A stretch of 64,000 nucleotides of DNA from Agapetus fuscipes (lineage: Eukaryota; Arthropoda; Insecta; Trichoptera; Glossosomatidae). Positions within the stretch are counted from its first letter, which is position 1. Every line of letters starts with the position of its first letter. Location: contig OX637337.1 of the NCBI GenBank assembly GCA_951799405.1, positions 18,226,347 to 18,290,346 on the forward strand, in the 5' to 3' direction. Shown piece by piece: positions 41,451 to 51,384 of this stretch. Both the position numbers and the translations under genes were made by a program. The notes beneath the pieces were generated by a model. That model had not been told where the DNA came from, did not search any database, and was given only the letters and a program-made list of their open reading frames with translations.

Positions 41451-41485
41451 GTATGTGCCACCTTTCAATTGAATCCATCTCTTTG
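41451..41485 (+). other. Candidate 35 bp microexon
   Basis: It is bounded by a good acceptor (branch-like CTACTAAT, pyrimidine tract, ATTGTTCCAG) and a donor GTAAGC. If spliced to the LMO4-like exon (AG|G), it reads R-Y-V-P-P-F-N and stops, giving a short LIM1-only isoform. It could equally be chance. Confidence 0.2.
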
Positions 41486-41639
41486 GTAAGCTAATAAACA
41501 ACAAAAATCATTGTAAAAAAATAAAAAAAAAACAATTCCTTTACTTATTTTTATTATATTCCTTTCAAAGATAATCGTCATTATAAAAGCTGATACTAAA
41601 GTGTTTGTGGTGTGACACAAACGTTATTCTTATTTTAAA

Positions 41640-41720
41640 TTACACGACGCTATGGTCGAACGGATAAGGCGGGGTAATCGAATAAACATTTTTAAAATCA
41701 TCACCAGTTCAAGTATCGCA
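41640..41720 (+). repeat. tRNA-like sequence, decayed
   Basis: GACGCTATGGTCGAACGGAT then AAGGCGGGGTAATCG resembles the 5' half of a tRNA (A-box TGGTCGAACGG). The B-box (CCAGTTCAAGTA) is degenerate. Probably an old SINE head. Confidence 0.4.
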
Positions 41721-41724
41721 TGTC

Positions 41725-42190
41725 CTATTGACGTCAACTTTGACCCTGGTCCAACATATCGCACGTTTAATAATAAAGAGCAATAACTAAAAAAACAAGA
41801 ATGTTGGGAAATCACGTTTTAAGTTCAGACAACCAGTACAACTTGTATGGGATGAAAAAGGCGGCCGATGTTTTATCTCGGTCATATTCGTCCAAATTGA
41901 ACGGCTGTCGCATTCTACCTATTCTTCTCGCATTGTTCTTGCGTTTTATTACAAAATCTCGATTTTCCCAATTTTCGAGTTATTTCTCTTTATTATTAAG
42001 CGTGCGATATGTCATTGTTTAATTATTTATGATTTAATTGATTAAAAAGAAAAAAAAATAACTTGACGATGTTAATACCTGATTTTGGTCAGGCAAACAA
42101 AAAGTTAATTGCATTCATCTCCACAAATTTATTTTAGTAAAAAAAATGCATACGATCCTTTGGTATTAAATTGTCGAGTGGTCATTTTAT
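41725..42190. other. Unassigned; weak inverted duplication
   Basis: AACATATCGCACGTTTAATA (41752-41775) is echoed in reverse by TATTAAGCGTGCGATATGTC (41993-42012), with ATTTCTCTTTA flanks, so a ~260 bp decayed foldback element is likely. Confidence 0.55.
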
Positions 42191-42194
42191 ACTG

Positions 42195-42772
42195 CTATAA
42201 TAATAATAATAATCTATAATCTAAGTTGCAAGGATATATTCATTTAAAGCTCTCAGATGTATGCCCACAAACCAACAAGTGTAGTTCGCGCTTACAAATG
42301 CTGAATGTGTACTTACAAATAAAATCCAAACCTCAAATGAACATAAGCCCCACAACTTTTGCCGACCTTCCCTGAAACAGGGGTGACATTGGCAAAGTGA
42401 ACCATTTTTTACAGTATGGGTGGTCAGCCTCATACCAACCTATAAGTCAAGGAATATGAATAATAAATTACATTAAAATATAAAAAAGAACAAAACCTTA
42501 CAAAGAAATCTATACAAAAAAAGTCAAAAATTTCCTATGCAAAAAATGTAGCAAATGAATACACCAACATTAGAAATCAACATTGCAGATTAGCCGCCAC
42601 TTCTTCCTGTCCTTGCATACTTCTTTCATTTCATCCAGAGTCATAACCTTTTTCATACAAGTCCTCCTTTTATTATGACTCTGGATATCCCATTCATTCG
42701 CTATTTCAGAGATTTGATCCTTCCATACTTTTCTCGGTCTTCCTCTACCACGACATCCATAAAAAGCTAAAT
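42195..42772 (-). mobile_element. RTE-A LINE 3' end with ORF C-terminus
   Basis: Minus strand: ORF piece at 42770-42570 (CRGRGRPRKVWKDQISEIAN, EWDIQSHNKRRTCMKKVMTL), stop, AT-rich UTR, 3' module from TTCCTTGACTTATAGGTTGG to CTTGCAACTTAGATTATAGA, then an ATT microsatellite at 42199-42213. Confidence 0.93.
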
Positions 42773-42774
42773 AG

Positions 42775-43460
42775 GTCTTTTTTGGGCCATACGTTATTAT
42801 AAAAAAATTAAGCAAACGAACCGTTTCATTTTTATTTTTTGTCATAAAAATATCAATGTATCAAGTATTATTTTTAATATAAATAATAATTCACATCCAA
42901 AATCGCTACCTACTCAGCTTGATATAAATTATGTACCAAAATGTCAGATTGTTTTTTTAAAGGCAACTCTTGCCTCTGCCCAACCGTACGAGAGAGGCAA
43001 TTCAATTAAATTAAAATGAAAGATGGTCGTAAATCATTAGCATATTTAAGTAGCAGGGATTCAACACTATTTATTTAATTTTTTGATTAGATTTCAGCCT
43101 TCATTAATTTTTTTGTTTTTTCAAAGTAGCACATATACTTATAATATTAGTATTTAAGATTCACACTTAATGAACACCCACATGCTGCATGTGTACCTAC
43201 TTGCAAATGATAACCTAGACTTTCGAATAATTTTAGCGCCTTTGTGATGGAATTGTGCAAATTAAAAAAAAATCAGGCTTCTTCTAAATAGATGTTAATA
43301 CTGAATGTGCTGAAAATCGAAAATACCATCGCCATCTTGTAAAACGTTACTTTTAACAGTTCAAGGGGAAGTTAGCTGTATTGTTAAAGTTTATCTCAAT
43401 CATACAAAAACAAAATTACGGCTATCTTGTAAAAAAAATATTTCAGATCATTGATCATTC
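42775..43460. other. Mostly unassigned
   Basis: Contains a short RTE-A trace at ~43125-43205 (minus: GTAGGTACACATGCAGCATG, GTGGGTGTTCATTAAGTG). Otherwise AT-rich and featureless. Confidence 0.45.
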
Positions 43461-43469
43461 TTTTTTTTT

Positions 43470-43670
43470 GTGAAAAGCACTTTCTTGTACCCAAGTAAAA
43501 GTTAAAATTTGAAAATTTTAGCTGTTTCAGCACAAATTGGAAATAGGGCAAATGTCACACATCTATGGGACTAGGGTCCTTAGCATCGATAACCAAATAT
43601 TTGTTTACCTTTTCACTAGTGACCCACCCGTGTGATGGCGCAAATTTGTTGTCTGTTGAATTAGTACCGA
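43470..43670 (-). repeat. Family X repeat, copy 3
   Basis: Plus strand: AATGTCACACATCTATGGGA, CTAGGGTCCTTAGCATCGAT, AACCAAATATTTGTTTACCT, TTTCACTAGTGACCCACCC. Longest alignment with the 28890 copy. Confidence 0.65.
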
Positions 43671-44200
43671 GCCTATAATTTACAACAACAAAAGACAATT
43701 ATTCGTTTTTTTTTAACTTCTGATTTTTTAGACAATGAGCAATAAAACTGGAATCGTATTATTTAGAAGATAAATAAAGGTTTCAATTTTAAATAAACAT
43801 CGTCAATCATACATTTAACACTGGTACATAATACATTATAATGATATTAAAATAAAATGATCGGCTCCCAAGGTTCGCTCAGCCCACGCAGAACAGCGGG
43901 GCACCGACTAATGCTGCGGGCTCCGCCATTTTGAAAATTCCAGATTTTTTTAATTCATTTTTTTACATTCCATTTATCCTCCCCTGCAGGTACGGATGCA
44001 ATGTAGGAATGCGAGAGAGTTTTTAAACTGTTTCCAAAAAATTAGGTTCACGATCAAATATAAACCTTATCATTTTCATTCAAAAATCCAGTCGAATAGA
44101 ATCAAAAACGACAACCTAGAATTTTTGTCAATCTAGTAATTATGGAATCAAGAGAAATGTTGTTTTCATAATTTCCTTATATATGTATCTGTTGAGTGTA
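43671..44200. other. Unassigned
   Basis: AT-rich with one GC-rich patch at 43860-43935 (GGTTCGCTCAGCCCACGCAG, CGGGGCACCGACTAATGC). No gene seen. Confidence 0.35.
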
Positions 44201-44204
44201 GAGG

Positions 44205-44260
44205 GCTCTTGACGTGTGATTCACACAAAGTAGCGCTCAAGTAACAAATCAGTTTTGTGT
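44205..44260 (+). mobile_element. SINE-A tail fragment
   Basis: GAGGGCTCTTGACGTGTGAT, TCACACAAAGTAGCGCTCAA, then AACAAATCAG. Confidence 0.75.
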
Positions 44261-44337
44261 TTATTATTTTTATTTTATGGCAATCACATCACAAAATATT
44301 TCAGGGGTAAAATGCCTAAAAAAAATGCCTAAGTAAA

Positions 44338-46062
44338 ATTTCTTCACGATAATGGCCAATCACCTATATCAATTCCCCATAGCGGCTCCTTTATGGAGAT
44401 GCCCAAAATAACACACACAGATGTGCTCACTGCTCTAAAAGGGTTAGATACACGCAAATCCAGCGGCCCTGATGGTATTCCAGCCTTAGTATTAAGAAAC
44501 TGCGCAAATGAACTAGCTCCACCCCTTTATAAACTGTACAAATTGTCCCTTGGATGCGGTACCGTGCCTTCTAACTGGAAGGTTGCAACCGTTCATCCCA
44601 TCCCCAAGAAGGGAATTCGCTCTGACCCTGCCAATTATCGTCCAATCGCAATCACTTCCTTACTTTCAAAAGTCATGGAAAGGATCATAAACGATAAGCT
44701 TATGGAATATCTGGAAACCCATAAACTGCTTAGCGACCACCAATACGGTTTTCGCCGTAACCGCTCCAGTGGTGACCTTCTCACTTATGTCACACACGTC
44801 TGGGGTCGACGCCTCGATCTTATGGGCGAAACACAAGCTGTTGCTCTTGATATTTCCAAAGCTTTTGATAGAGTTTGGCACTCCAGCCTCCTTAACAAAT
44901 TGTCATCATTTGGACTTCCCCTTCTCCTCATAGAATGGATTTCCAGCTTTCTAAAAGACAGATCTATCCAAACAGTCATCGATGGTAGTAAATCAGCCCT
45001 GCTACCAATCAATTCCGGTGTCCCCCAAGGATCCGTCTTGTCTCCGACACTTTTTCTTATGCACATCAATGATTTACTATCCTGTGCTCCTATCCACTGC
45101 TATGCCGATGACAGTACAATACATGACGGTTTCTCTTTTACAAAGCCCCCAAATAGTTCAGCGATATCTATTGCTCGTGAATCATTAGCTTCAAAGATCA
45201 ATACAGATCTCAGGGCTGTCAGCCGTTGGGGCACTGACAACCTTGTAGAGTTCAACGTCAAAAAGACTCAAGCATGTCTGATATCCTTAAAGAGGATTCC
45301 AAACAACTATCTCCCAACTTTCGACAATGTCTCCCTCTCTAACCATGAACACTTAAATCTTCTTGGTGTTTCTCTGTCATCAGAGTTAAAATACCATGAT
45401 GCTATTGAGTCTCGCACAACTTCCGCTTTCCGGCGACTCGGCATATTATACAGAGCCCGTAGGTTTTTTACTTCAGCCCAGTTATTGACTCTGTATAAAT
45501 CCCAAATCCGCCCCATTATCGAGTATGGCAGCCATCTCTGGTGTGGTATGTCCAAGAAGTTGAGTGACCAACTTGATTCTGTGCAAAGGAGGGCAGTGAG
45601 GTTGATCAATGATCCTTCTCTGACATCCGATCTGCAGCCGCTCCAGCACAGAAGAAAAGTTGGAATGCTCAGTCTTTTTTATCGATATTACCACGGAGCT
45701 TGTTCTAATGAGCTCCATTCATTAATCCCTCCCCCTCGCATTTCAGAAAGGGAAACTCGTAGTACGACTCTCATTCATCCCTTTGCAGTCGATCTCAAAA
45801 CTATGAGAACTTGGCGTTTTCATGACTCATTCCTTTGCCAAACTGCCCGTTTATGGAATGGTCTACCAGTATCTGTGTTCCCTTCCCAATTTAATCCGGT
45901 TTTATTCAAAACCAACGTCAATCACCACTTCCTTGCAGCGCCTCACGACAGAACCAAGAACTCAAGCAACACCTCTGCGGCACCCTTCCAGGGTGACATA
46001 GACCCCCAAGACTCACAAGAATTGGAGAGCCTCCCGCACAGGATTCCTTAAAAAAAAAAAAA
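44338..46062 (+). mobile_element. JOC-B LINE, 5'-truncated, young copy
   Basis: Runs from ~44338 to a 14 nt A tail at 46049-46062. ATGCCTAA/ATGCCTTAA flanks both ends, consistent with a target-site duplication at an AAAAATGCCT site. The upstream frame is open back to 44342. Endonuclease and ORF1 are absent. Its 3' end (CTCCCGCACAGGATTCCTT) marks the scraps at 53555, 56858 and 58840. Confidence 0.93.
44393..46051 (+). CDS. JOC-B reverse transcriptase (ORF2 fragment, intact frame)
   Basis: 552 codons without a stop, covering RT and the C-terminal domain of a non-LTR retrotransposon of the Jockey/CR1/I supergroup. Motifs: RKSSGPDGIP (~21-30), NYRPIAITSLLSKVMERII (~81-99), QYGFRRNRSSGDLL (~117-130), LDISKAFDRVWH (~152-163, catalytic Asp), SGVPQGSVLSPTLF (~208-221), CYADD (~236-240), then FNVKKTQA and LLGVSL. 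After RT come RRAVRLINDPSL, LFYRYYHGACSNELH and LWNGLPVSVFPS, typical of this group. The first Met shown is just the first in the truncated frame. The intact frame argues for recent arrival. It is dead on arrival, because it lacks the endonuclease. Confidence 0.93.
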   Translation: MEMPKITHTDVLTALKGLDTRKSSGPDGIPALVLRNCANELAPPLYKLYKLSLGCGTVPSNWKVATVHPIPKKGIRSDPANYRPIAITSLLSKVMERIINDKLMEYLETHKLLSDHQYGFRRNRSSGDLLTYVTHVWGRRLDLMGETQAVALDISKAFDRVWHSSLLNKLSSFGLPLLLIEWISSFLKDRSIQTVIDGSKSALLPINSGVPQGSVLSPTLFLMHINDLLSCAPIHCYADDSTIHDGFSFTKPPNSSAISIARESLASKINTDLRAVSRWGTDNLVEFNVKKTQACLISLKRIPNNYLPTFDNVSLSNHEHLNLLGVSLSSELKYHDAIESRTTSAFRRLGILYRARRFFTSAQLLTLYKSQIRPIIEYGSHLWCGMSKKLSDQLDSVQRRAVRLINDPSLTSDLQPLQHRRKVGMLSLFYRYYHGACSNELHSLIPPPRISERETRSTTLIHPFAVDLKTMRTWRFHDSFLCQTARLWNGLPVSVFPSQFNPVLFKTNVNHHFLAAPHDRTKNSSNTSAAPFQGDIDPQDSQELESLPHRIP

Positions 46063-46139
46063 AATGCCTTAACTTTGAAAATATGTATTTTTTTAAATTA
46101 TGTGAAAAACAATTAATATAATCAAACTTACTTAAAATT

Positions 46140-46450
46140 TAACAAAATTGACTAACAGTCCCTGCTGACCAACAGGTAGTCATCAACCCGTCAGGCAAAC
46201 GTGGTGAATTACTGCAAACTTCATTCAACCGTAGCCATCGATCAACATTAAACAAATGAAGCATCAGAAGATATTGGTGTGCCAAAAGCACGTTTGTTAC
46301 TATGGGAAGAAGCAGAAGTACGCCATCTATGTCTGTTATATGGATCGATGACTGCAGCTGATTGCAAAGGACGAAGAAGATTGGAGGAGACCTACGTTCA
46401 GGAGTGGACCGTGAAAGACGAAGAAGAATGTTCAATACAGGATATAATTC
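46140..46450 (+). pseudogene. LINE C-terminal remnant (third family)
   Basis: The plus strand near 46360-46440 reads GRRRLEETYVQEWTVKDEEE, the W-RRLEEAYVQ-W ending of another RTE-like LINE group. Upstream, ASEDIGVPKARLLLWEEAEV may belong to it. Confidence 0.55.
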
Positions 46451-46905
46451 CTTTTTAAGTAAACATAAACGAATAAAATAAATGAAATACGATTATCATG
46501 TTGGTATTCCATAAAATACCCACCAAATAAATCATGATGGTTGTACTTGTGGAGCGTTATTATTGGATTTAGAACGTGGCGCGTTCGAAATTCAAACATT
46601 TGAAATTGTATTTTTACGAGCGAATAAAAAAAATGAAGGATGCCGTTAACCGATTCTTGTCTGTGAACCAACCAGACCGGTTAGCGACCATAGAGAATGA
46701 GCATTATATTATTAACTTAACGAACAGTCCTTGACTTCTAATGTTCAACTAAATGTATGACGGATAACATATTTATGAAAAAGACGGTAAGGTTTACTTA
46801 ACCTTAAGAAACGGGCATTGAAATCTTTGCGGTCAAATACATAATATGAGCCCTTTAGGATCAAATTTGGCAATCTCGGATTTGTTAGAAAATGAGATAA
46901 ATATG
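46451..46905. other. Mostly unassigned
   Basis: A weak tRNA-like trace lies at 46640-46695 (minus: CTATGGTCGCTAACCGGTCT). Otherwise AT-rich. Confidence 0.35.
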
Positions 46906-46907
46906 TA

Positions 46908-47022
46908 TTTGTCTATAATCTATAATCTAAGTTGCAAAGATATATTAACATTTAAAATTGCAAAGTGAACCATTTTTGTGCAGCATTTTTGTCAGCCTCG
47001 TACAAACCTATAAGTCTAGGGA
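46908..47022 (-). mobile_element. RTE-A 3'-end copy with large internal deletion
   Basis: Both ends are kept (plus: ATAATCTATAATCTAAGTTG ... ACAAACCTATAAGTCTAGGG), while ~140 bp of the middle is missing. The break is between AACATTTAAAATT and GCAAAGTGAACC. Confidence 0.85.
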
Positions 47023-47059
47023 ATAAATGGTTGATTTACAAAAGGCACTTGTTCCTTGG

Positions 47060-47312
47060 TTTTACAGCATGGTTAAGCCCCATGCTGTAAAAAATTGGTT
47101 CACTTTCACCGATGCTACCACAGTTTCAGGGAAAGGTGACAACAGTTGCAAGGTGTATACTCATGCTAGTTTTGGTTTATTTTGTATGTATATACCTACG
47201 CAACACGTGTAGGCGCGAACTTTCATGTGCCTGCTTGTTGGCATGCATTAAAATATATAAGCCCTAAACTTTAATATATCTTTTCAACTTAGATTATAGG
47301 TACCTATAGATT
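47060..47312 (+). mobile_element. RTE-A LINE 3'-end copy
   Basis: CCATGCTGTAAAAAATTGGT, GTTTCAGGGAAAGGTGACAA, GCGCGAACTTTCATGTGCC, ending TTTCAACTTAGATTATAGG. Confidence 0.87.
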
Positions 47313-47384
47313 TAGTACCATAATGGTCCAACTGAGAAAAATGGTAAAGTGCAGATAGGTACAATCAAAACTATGGGAAAAAAT

Positions 47385-47665
47385 AAATACTGGAATAAAA
47401 AAAAAACACTGAAACAACATAAAACACTGAAACCAAAATAAACACTAAAAAAAAAACAGTAGAACCAGAAAAAAACACAAAAACAAAATTAAACGCTGGA
47501 ACCAAAGAAAAAAATACATTGAAACCAAAAAAAAACCACTGAAACAAAATTAAGCACTGAAACCAAAATAAACACTCAAACAAAATTAAATACTAGAACC
47601 AGAAAAAAACCACTGAACCAAATTAAACACTGAAACTAAGAAAAACATGAAAACATAATAGAAAA
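47385..47665 (+). repeat. Decayed minisatellite, ~18-36 bp unit
   Basis: Degenerate units of AACACTGAAACCAAAATAA alternate with GAACCAGAAAAAAACCACTG across ~270 bp. Strongly purine/adenine-rich on the plus strand. Confidence 0.85.
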
Positions 47666-47679
47666 TCAAGACGTTAGTC

Positions 47680-47772
47680 TTAGGGCGTTAGCCCTCGCCA
47701 GGAGTCGAACCATGGGTCTCTGGCATTGGACGCAAGAGCTCTGTCAATGTAGCGCCATCAAGTAGAGCACTC
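47680..47772 (-). repeat. tRNA-like SINE head
   Basis: The minus strand: GATGGCGCTACATTGACAGA, GCTCTTGCGTCCAATGCCAG, AGACCCATGGTTCGACTCC. A-box and B-box spacing are tRNA-like. Probably a diverged SINE-B head or a third SINE. Confidence 0.5.
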
Positions 47773-48094
47773 GATAAAAAAAAAAAAACTCAAAGAAGAA
47801 GAAGAAAAATGATTACGTCTTTAGTAAAGACAGAGCTATCAATTACAGTAATGAGTTGCGTGATGAACCTAATTAAACCGGTGGAGTTTTTTCATTGATT
47901 TCCTTAGGAGAAGCGGTCCAGAGTGGCTAATTAATAATTTCAGATATCACGTCGCTTGATTTATATCGATATGCACTGAAAACGGACGCAGAGCTAGAAA
48001 ATTGAACTGGAACTGACTCCGGACGTTCAAAATATCCGCGGCTTTGTGACGTCACCTTTATATTTTTATTAATAAAATTATCAAGCATGATTCC

Positions 48095-48308
48095 TTGACT
48101 TGTTGGTATGAGGCTAACCACCCATACTATACAAAATGGTTCACTTTTGTAATGTCACCCCTGTTTCAGGGAAGGTCGGCAAGAGCCGTAGGGCTTATGT
48201 TCATTTGAGATTGGGTTTTATATTGTAGGTTTACATGCGGCATGTTTAAGCGCGAACCTAAATGTGTCTAAAAATGTAAATTATCCTTGCAACTTAGATT
48301 AAGATTTT
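48095..48308 (+). mobile_element. RTE-A LINE 3'-end copy
   Basis: TTCCTTGACTTGTTGGTATG, CTGTTTCAGGGAAGGTCGGC, AAGCGCGAACCTAAATGTGT, then a short deletion and CTTGCAACTTAGATTAAG. Confidence 0.92.
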
Positions 48309-48539
48309 TTACTTCAGAAAACGTAAGATAGATAATATGAAATTACGTAGCTAAGAGCAAGCTTAGTTTTTTTTACGTTTCAATAATATCTGAAATCTAG
48401 TCTTCCGTTTACATTATCTAATAAAAGTTACAAATATTTACTGAAATTTATGCGTCATATTTGCTCACATGCTCACAAGCAGACAGGTTTATGCTTCAGT
48501 TTTCTCAAATAATCTTGTATTATTGCCTACCCGCGTTTA

Positions 48540-48845
48540 AAATACCATGCACGCCGCTGATCTACAACCTGCCCTAAAGCATGGATTTCCGCGCGGGCCA
48601 ACCACTTTTCATATGCTTTGTATAGAATAATGTAAAGCAGAGTTGACGTGCGTTTGTGCACGCTGACCGCTCCGGTCTGACGGCCATTAAATCCGCTGTG
48701 AAAGGCAAAGCAAGATGGCGAGATAGAGCGCCCGCCCCGATCCACATAATTATCCTATAGAAAAGATTATCGGCGGGCCCGCACATACTCCGTGTAGGAG
48801 ATATCGCCCATTTGCATCTTGATACCGAAGGCTGGGTCAACCTTT
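48540..48845. promoter_or_regulatory. Candidate conserved non-coding block
   Basis: Repeat-free and GC-balanced over ~300 bp: CTAAAGCATGGATTTCCGCG, GCATGTTTGTGCACGCTGACC-like stretch, GCCATTAAATCCGCTG, AAAGATTATCGGCGGGCCCG, CGCCCATTTGCATCTTGATA (octamer-like TTTGCAT). Both 88- and 72-codon frames across it overlap and lack domains. Regulatory role inferred. Confidence 0.35.
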
Positions 48846-48910
48846 AACGCACTTCGTGTGAGAAACTCCTGAAATGACGTAAATAAGTTCGAAATGTAAT
48901 TTCATGTCAA

Positions 48911-48963
48911 GTAATAAAGGCCATTGTAGCATGAGTGATCTAGTGCTACAATGGCTTATTACG
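48911..48963. repeat. Hairpin, ~19 bp stem
   Basis: AAGTAATAAAGGCCATTGTA then, after a short loop, TGCTACAATGGCTTATTACG. The arms differ only by a 2-3 nt bulge. Confidence 0.8.
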
Positions 48964-49074
48964 TGCAGTGGCATACAATCCTTTTTCAAATTAAATAAAA
49001 AAAAATATAAGGCAACAATCAAAGTTAAAGGTTATTTGGTGATTTAATAATTTAGTCGAATATAATCAAATGCG

Positions 49075-49225
49075 GTAACGCAAAGCTGCACATTAGCGCA
49101 ACTTCTTATTGCATTGTTTTCAAAGAGCTCGCATGTGGTGAGAGAAACCAATTTATTTTCACAGGTAAGAGTGCCGGCCTTATGCCAATCACTTCACTTG
49201 AAGTGGATGTTTCCTATCTCAATTA
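49075..49225 (-). mobile_element. SINE-B 3' half
   Basis: Plus strand: AACGCAAAGCTGCACATTAG, CGCAACTTCTTATTGCATTG, AGAGTGCCGGCCTTATGCC, CACTTCACTTGAAGTGG. Confidence 0.85.
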
Positions 49226-49354
49226 TTAAGTTTTTCTTGTCACATACAATTACGGATTTAAATGGGTAACTTGTATATGGAAAAATACAAAAAAAACCTA
49301 CGAAGAAATGCATATGGCTAGTTTTATCACCAGGTAGCTAAAGTCATATCTTCT

Positions 49355-49750
49355 TTTTTGAACGATCGTTTGTAAAGGTTGAAAATTTCATAAACCTTTA
49401 CAAATGACCGGTCACCAAAGGTCCATCCAGCCTTACAGCGACTGGGTCTTACTTGAGAATTAACGCTTTGTAGCGACGACGACCAAGCTCGTAAAAAGGT
49501 CGATAGCTCAATTGGTAGAATGCTTGCATTCCATGCCGAGAGCAAAGGTTCGATCTCAAGGTTTACTTAGCCTTCACAAGAAATGAAAACCAGTCCCCCC
49601 GGGAGCTGGAAAATCCCCCTTCAACTGAAAGTGGTTTGTGTGAGGCCGGCCCCCTTATCTGTAAAAACAAATAGTTCCCAAATCGCCACATGCGACCCCT
49701 TCGGGGATAACGCAGGCAAGAAGTTACACTATATGTGTAGCTTAGTTGCG
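49355..49750 (+). mobile_element. Chimeric SINE (SINE-A body + SINE-B), copy 1
   Basis: The SINE-A part (49370-49495: CCTTTACAAATGACCGGTCA, CCATCCAGCCTTACAGCGAC, TAGCGACGACGACCAAGCTC) passes without a gap into SINE-B (GTAAAAAGGTCGATAGCTCA ... GTGTAGCTTAGTTGCGTTGC). The SINE-B part has a specific deletion: GGTTCGATCTCAAGG joins directly to TTTACTTAGCC, losing ~60 bp of the normal body. The same junction, deletion and CAGGCAAGAAGTT variant recur at 60583-60935. Confidence 0.92.
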
Positions 49751-49754
49751 TTGC

Positions 49755-50395
49755 GTTTGTAAAGGTGCAATGCGTCTTATTGTGCTAGTGATGATGATGC
49801 GAATCACTAACCAGTGAGTGCAAATTATTTGTATCGTGTCTTTTGTATTACCAGTCCTCTGTTGTAAAAAATTACAGAGTATTATTATTTTTTATGGACA
49901 GTTTTTCATCCTTCAAAAAGGAATTAAAACACCTTATCTAGCAATTAGAAAAGTCACATAAAGGTGATTGCTGAAGTCCAATGGTTACAAAGTTAAAATA
50001 ATGTACAAATACACATGCTGCAATACCCTGAGCAAAGGCGCGTGAGTTTTGCTTATGTTTGCAAATATTCGTGACAGATGATAAGAGAGGAATTCCCATG
50101 ATCTACCTACATGACATTATTCTAATGAATAACACACACCGTACATATAATGCCCACCACTCAAAGTAATATATACCTGCCCATGGGCAGAGATACAATC
50201 TTCCAGGAAGAAAATTCCTCAACGTCAATAACTCGAATAGAGTTATTCAGTTTGTCATAGAGGAAATTCTACTCTTTTGAGAAGTTAAAAATTTAACGAA
50301 AAAATAAAGTTAAAATTATGAAGTGACACTTGTCACGTCAATTTAAAATAGTTTTGTTGTTTCCTGTTTGTATCGGTTATAAAAATATACCAGCA
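49755..50395. other. No recognisable feature
   Basis: AT-rich. No coding or repeat match. Confidence 0.4.
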
Positions 50396-50399
50396 AGAT

Positions 50400-51085
50400 A
50401 TAAAAAATACTAAAAGGTACAATTTAGAAAGTTATTAAAAATAAAACTTTCTATCTGGCAAGATACAGCAATACTCGGATTCCATTTAGCAAGACTCAGC
50501 AAATCGCAAGCTCTATACTCGCAAGCAAAACTCGGATACTATCCAGAAAGACATAATTTATAATATCGGGTACAATCTAGAAAGTTGCATCAAAATTCAG
50601 GTACCATCTAGAAAAGTAAATGCAAAACTCGAGTATAATCTTACAATTTCATAGTGTACCTATATCTAGAAAGATCTATCTAGCAAGACATACACAAAAC
50701 ATGATGTAATCTCGAAAATTATAACTCAACTCAGTTATGATATTGTATAGAGACACAAAAGGCAGGCTCTATCTATCAAAACTACAAAAACTAACAAAAA
50801 TCAGGCACTATCTAAGTAGTAAGTTATAACAAAACTTAGGAACAATTTAGAGAAGCATATGAAAGTTCTAGTACAATCTAGAAATCTAAAAAGACGAATA
50901 AAATTTTGTGTATTCCTTAAAAAAACGAATTGAAATTCAGGGACTATTTGAAAACATTTAAAAATCATCTACTTTCTAGAAAGTTATCGCAAAACTGAGG
51001 TTCTGCATATTTAGCAAAATCAGGTACAACCCAGGAAGTTATAGCAAAATTCAGGTACTATCTAGCAAGATACAGCGTAACAAGC
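50400..51085 (+). repeat. Decayed minisatellite, ~38 bp unit, ~680 bp long
   Basis: Degenerate units of the form ATCTAGAAAGTTATAGCAAA then ACTCAGGTACA recur about 16 times, clearest at 50555-50620 and 50990-51075. Confidence 0.85.
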
Positions 51086-51089
51086 TGCG

Positions 51090-51300
51090 CCCATTAGCGT
51101 AGCATCTTGTAGGCATGGCGGAGTAATAGGATGCAAGGCCCAGATCAGGGGGGCGGGCAGCAGAGGTAATTACAGGGCCGCAGATCCGAGGGCGATCCCG
51201 GCGTCAGATAGCGCCTCACAATCCTATCGCCTCGTATCGCGGATCTGGGAATGCCCCTGGGCCGCCCGCGTGTGTGAGGCGGCCCTGCTAACCAAAAGGA
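51090..51300. promoter_or_regulatory. Candidate conserved GC-rich block
   Basis: The most GC-rich repeat-free patch after the LMO4-like exon: GGGGGGCGGGCAGCAGAGG, GTAATTACAGGGCCGCAG, GATCCCGGCGTCAGATAGC, GCCCCTGGGCCGCCCGCG. No ORF or splice structure. CpG content is high for the region. Regulatory role inferred. Confidence 0.4.
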
Positions 51301-51384
51301 CTATTTTATTTTTTGCTAATTTGCAAAATAGATATTCTACTAAGGGTTGTTGTTTCAACGTTAGATAGTGGTCTAGTGGTATCT

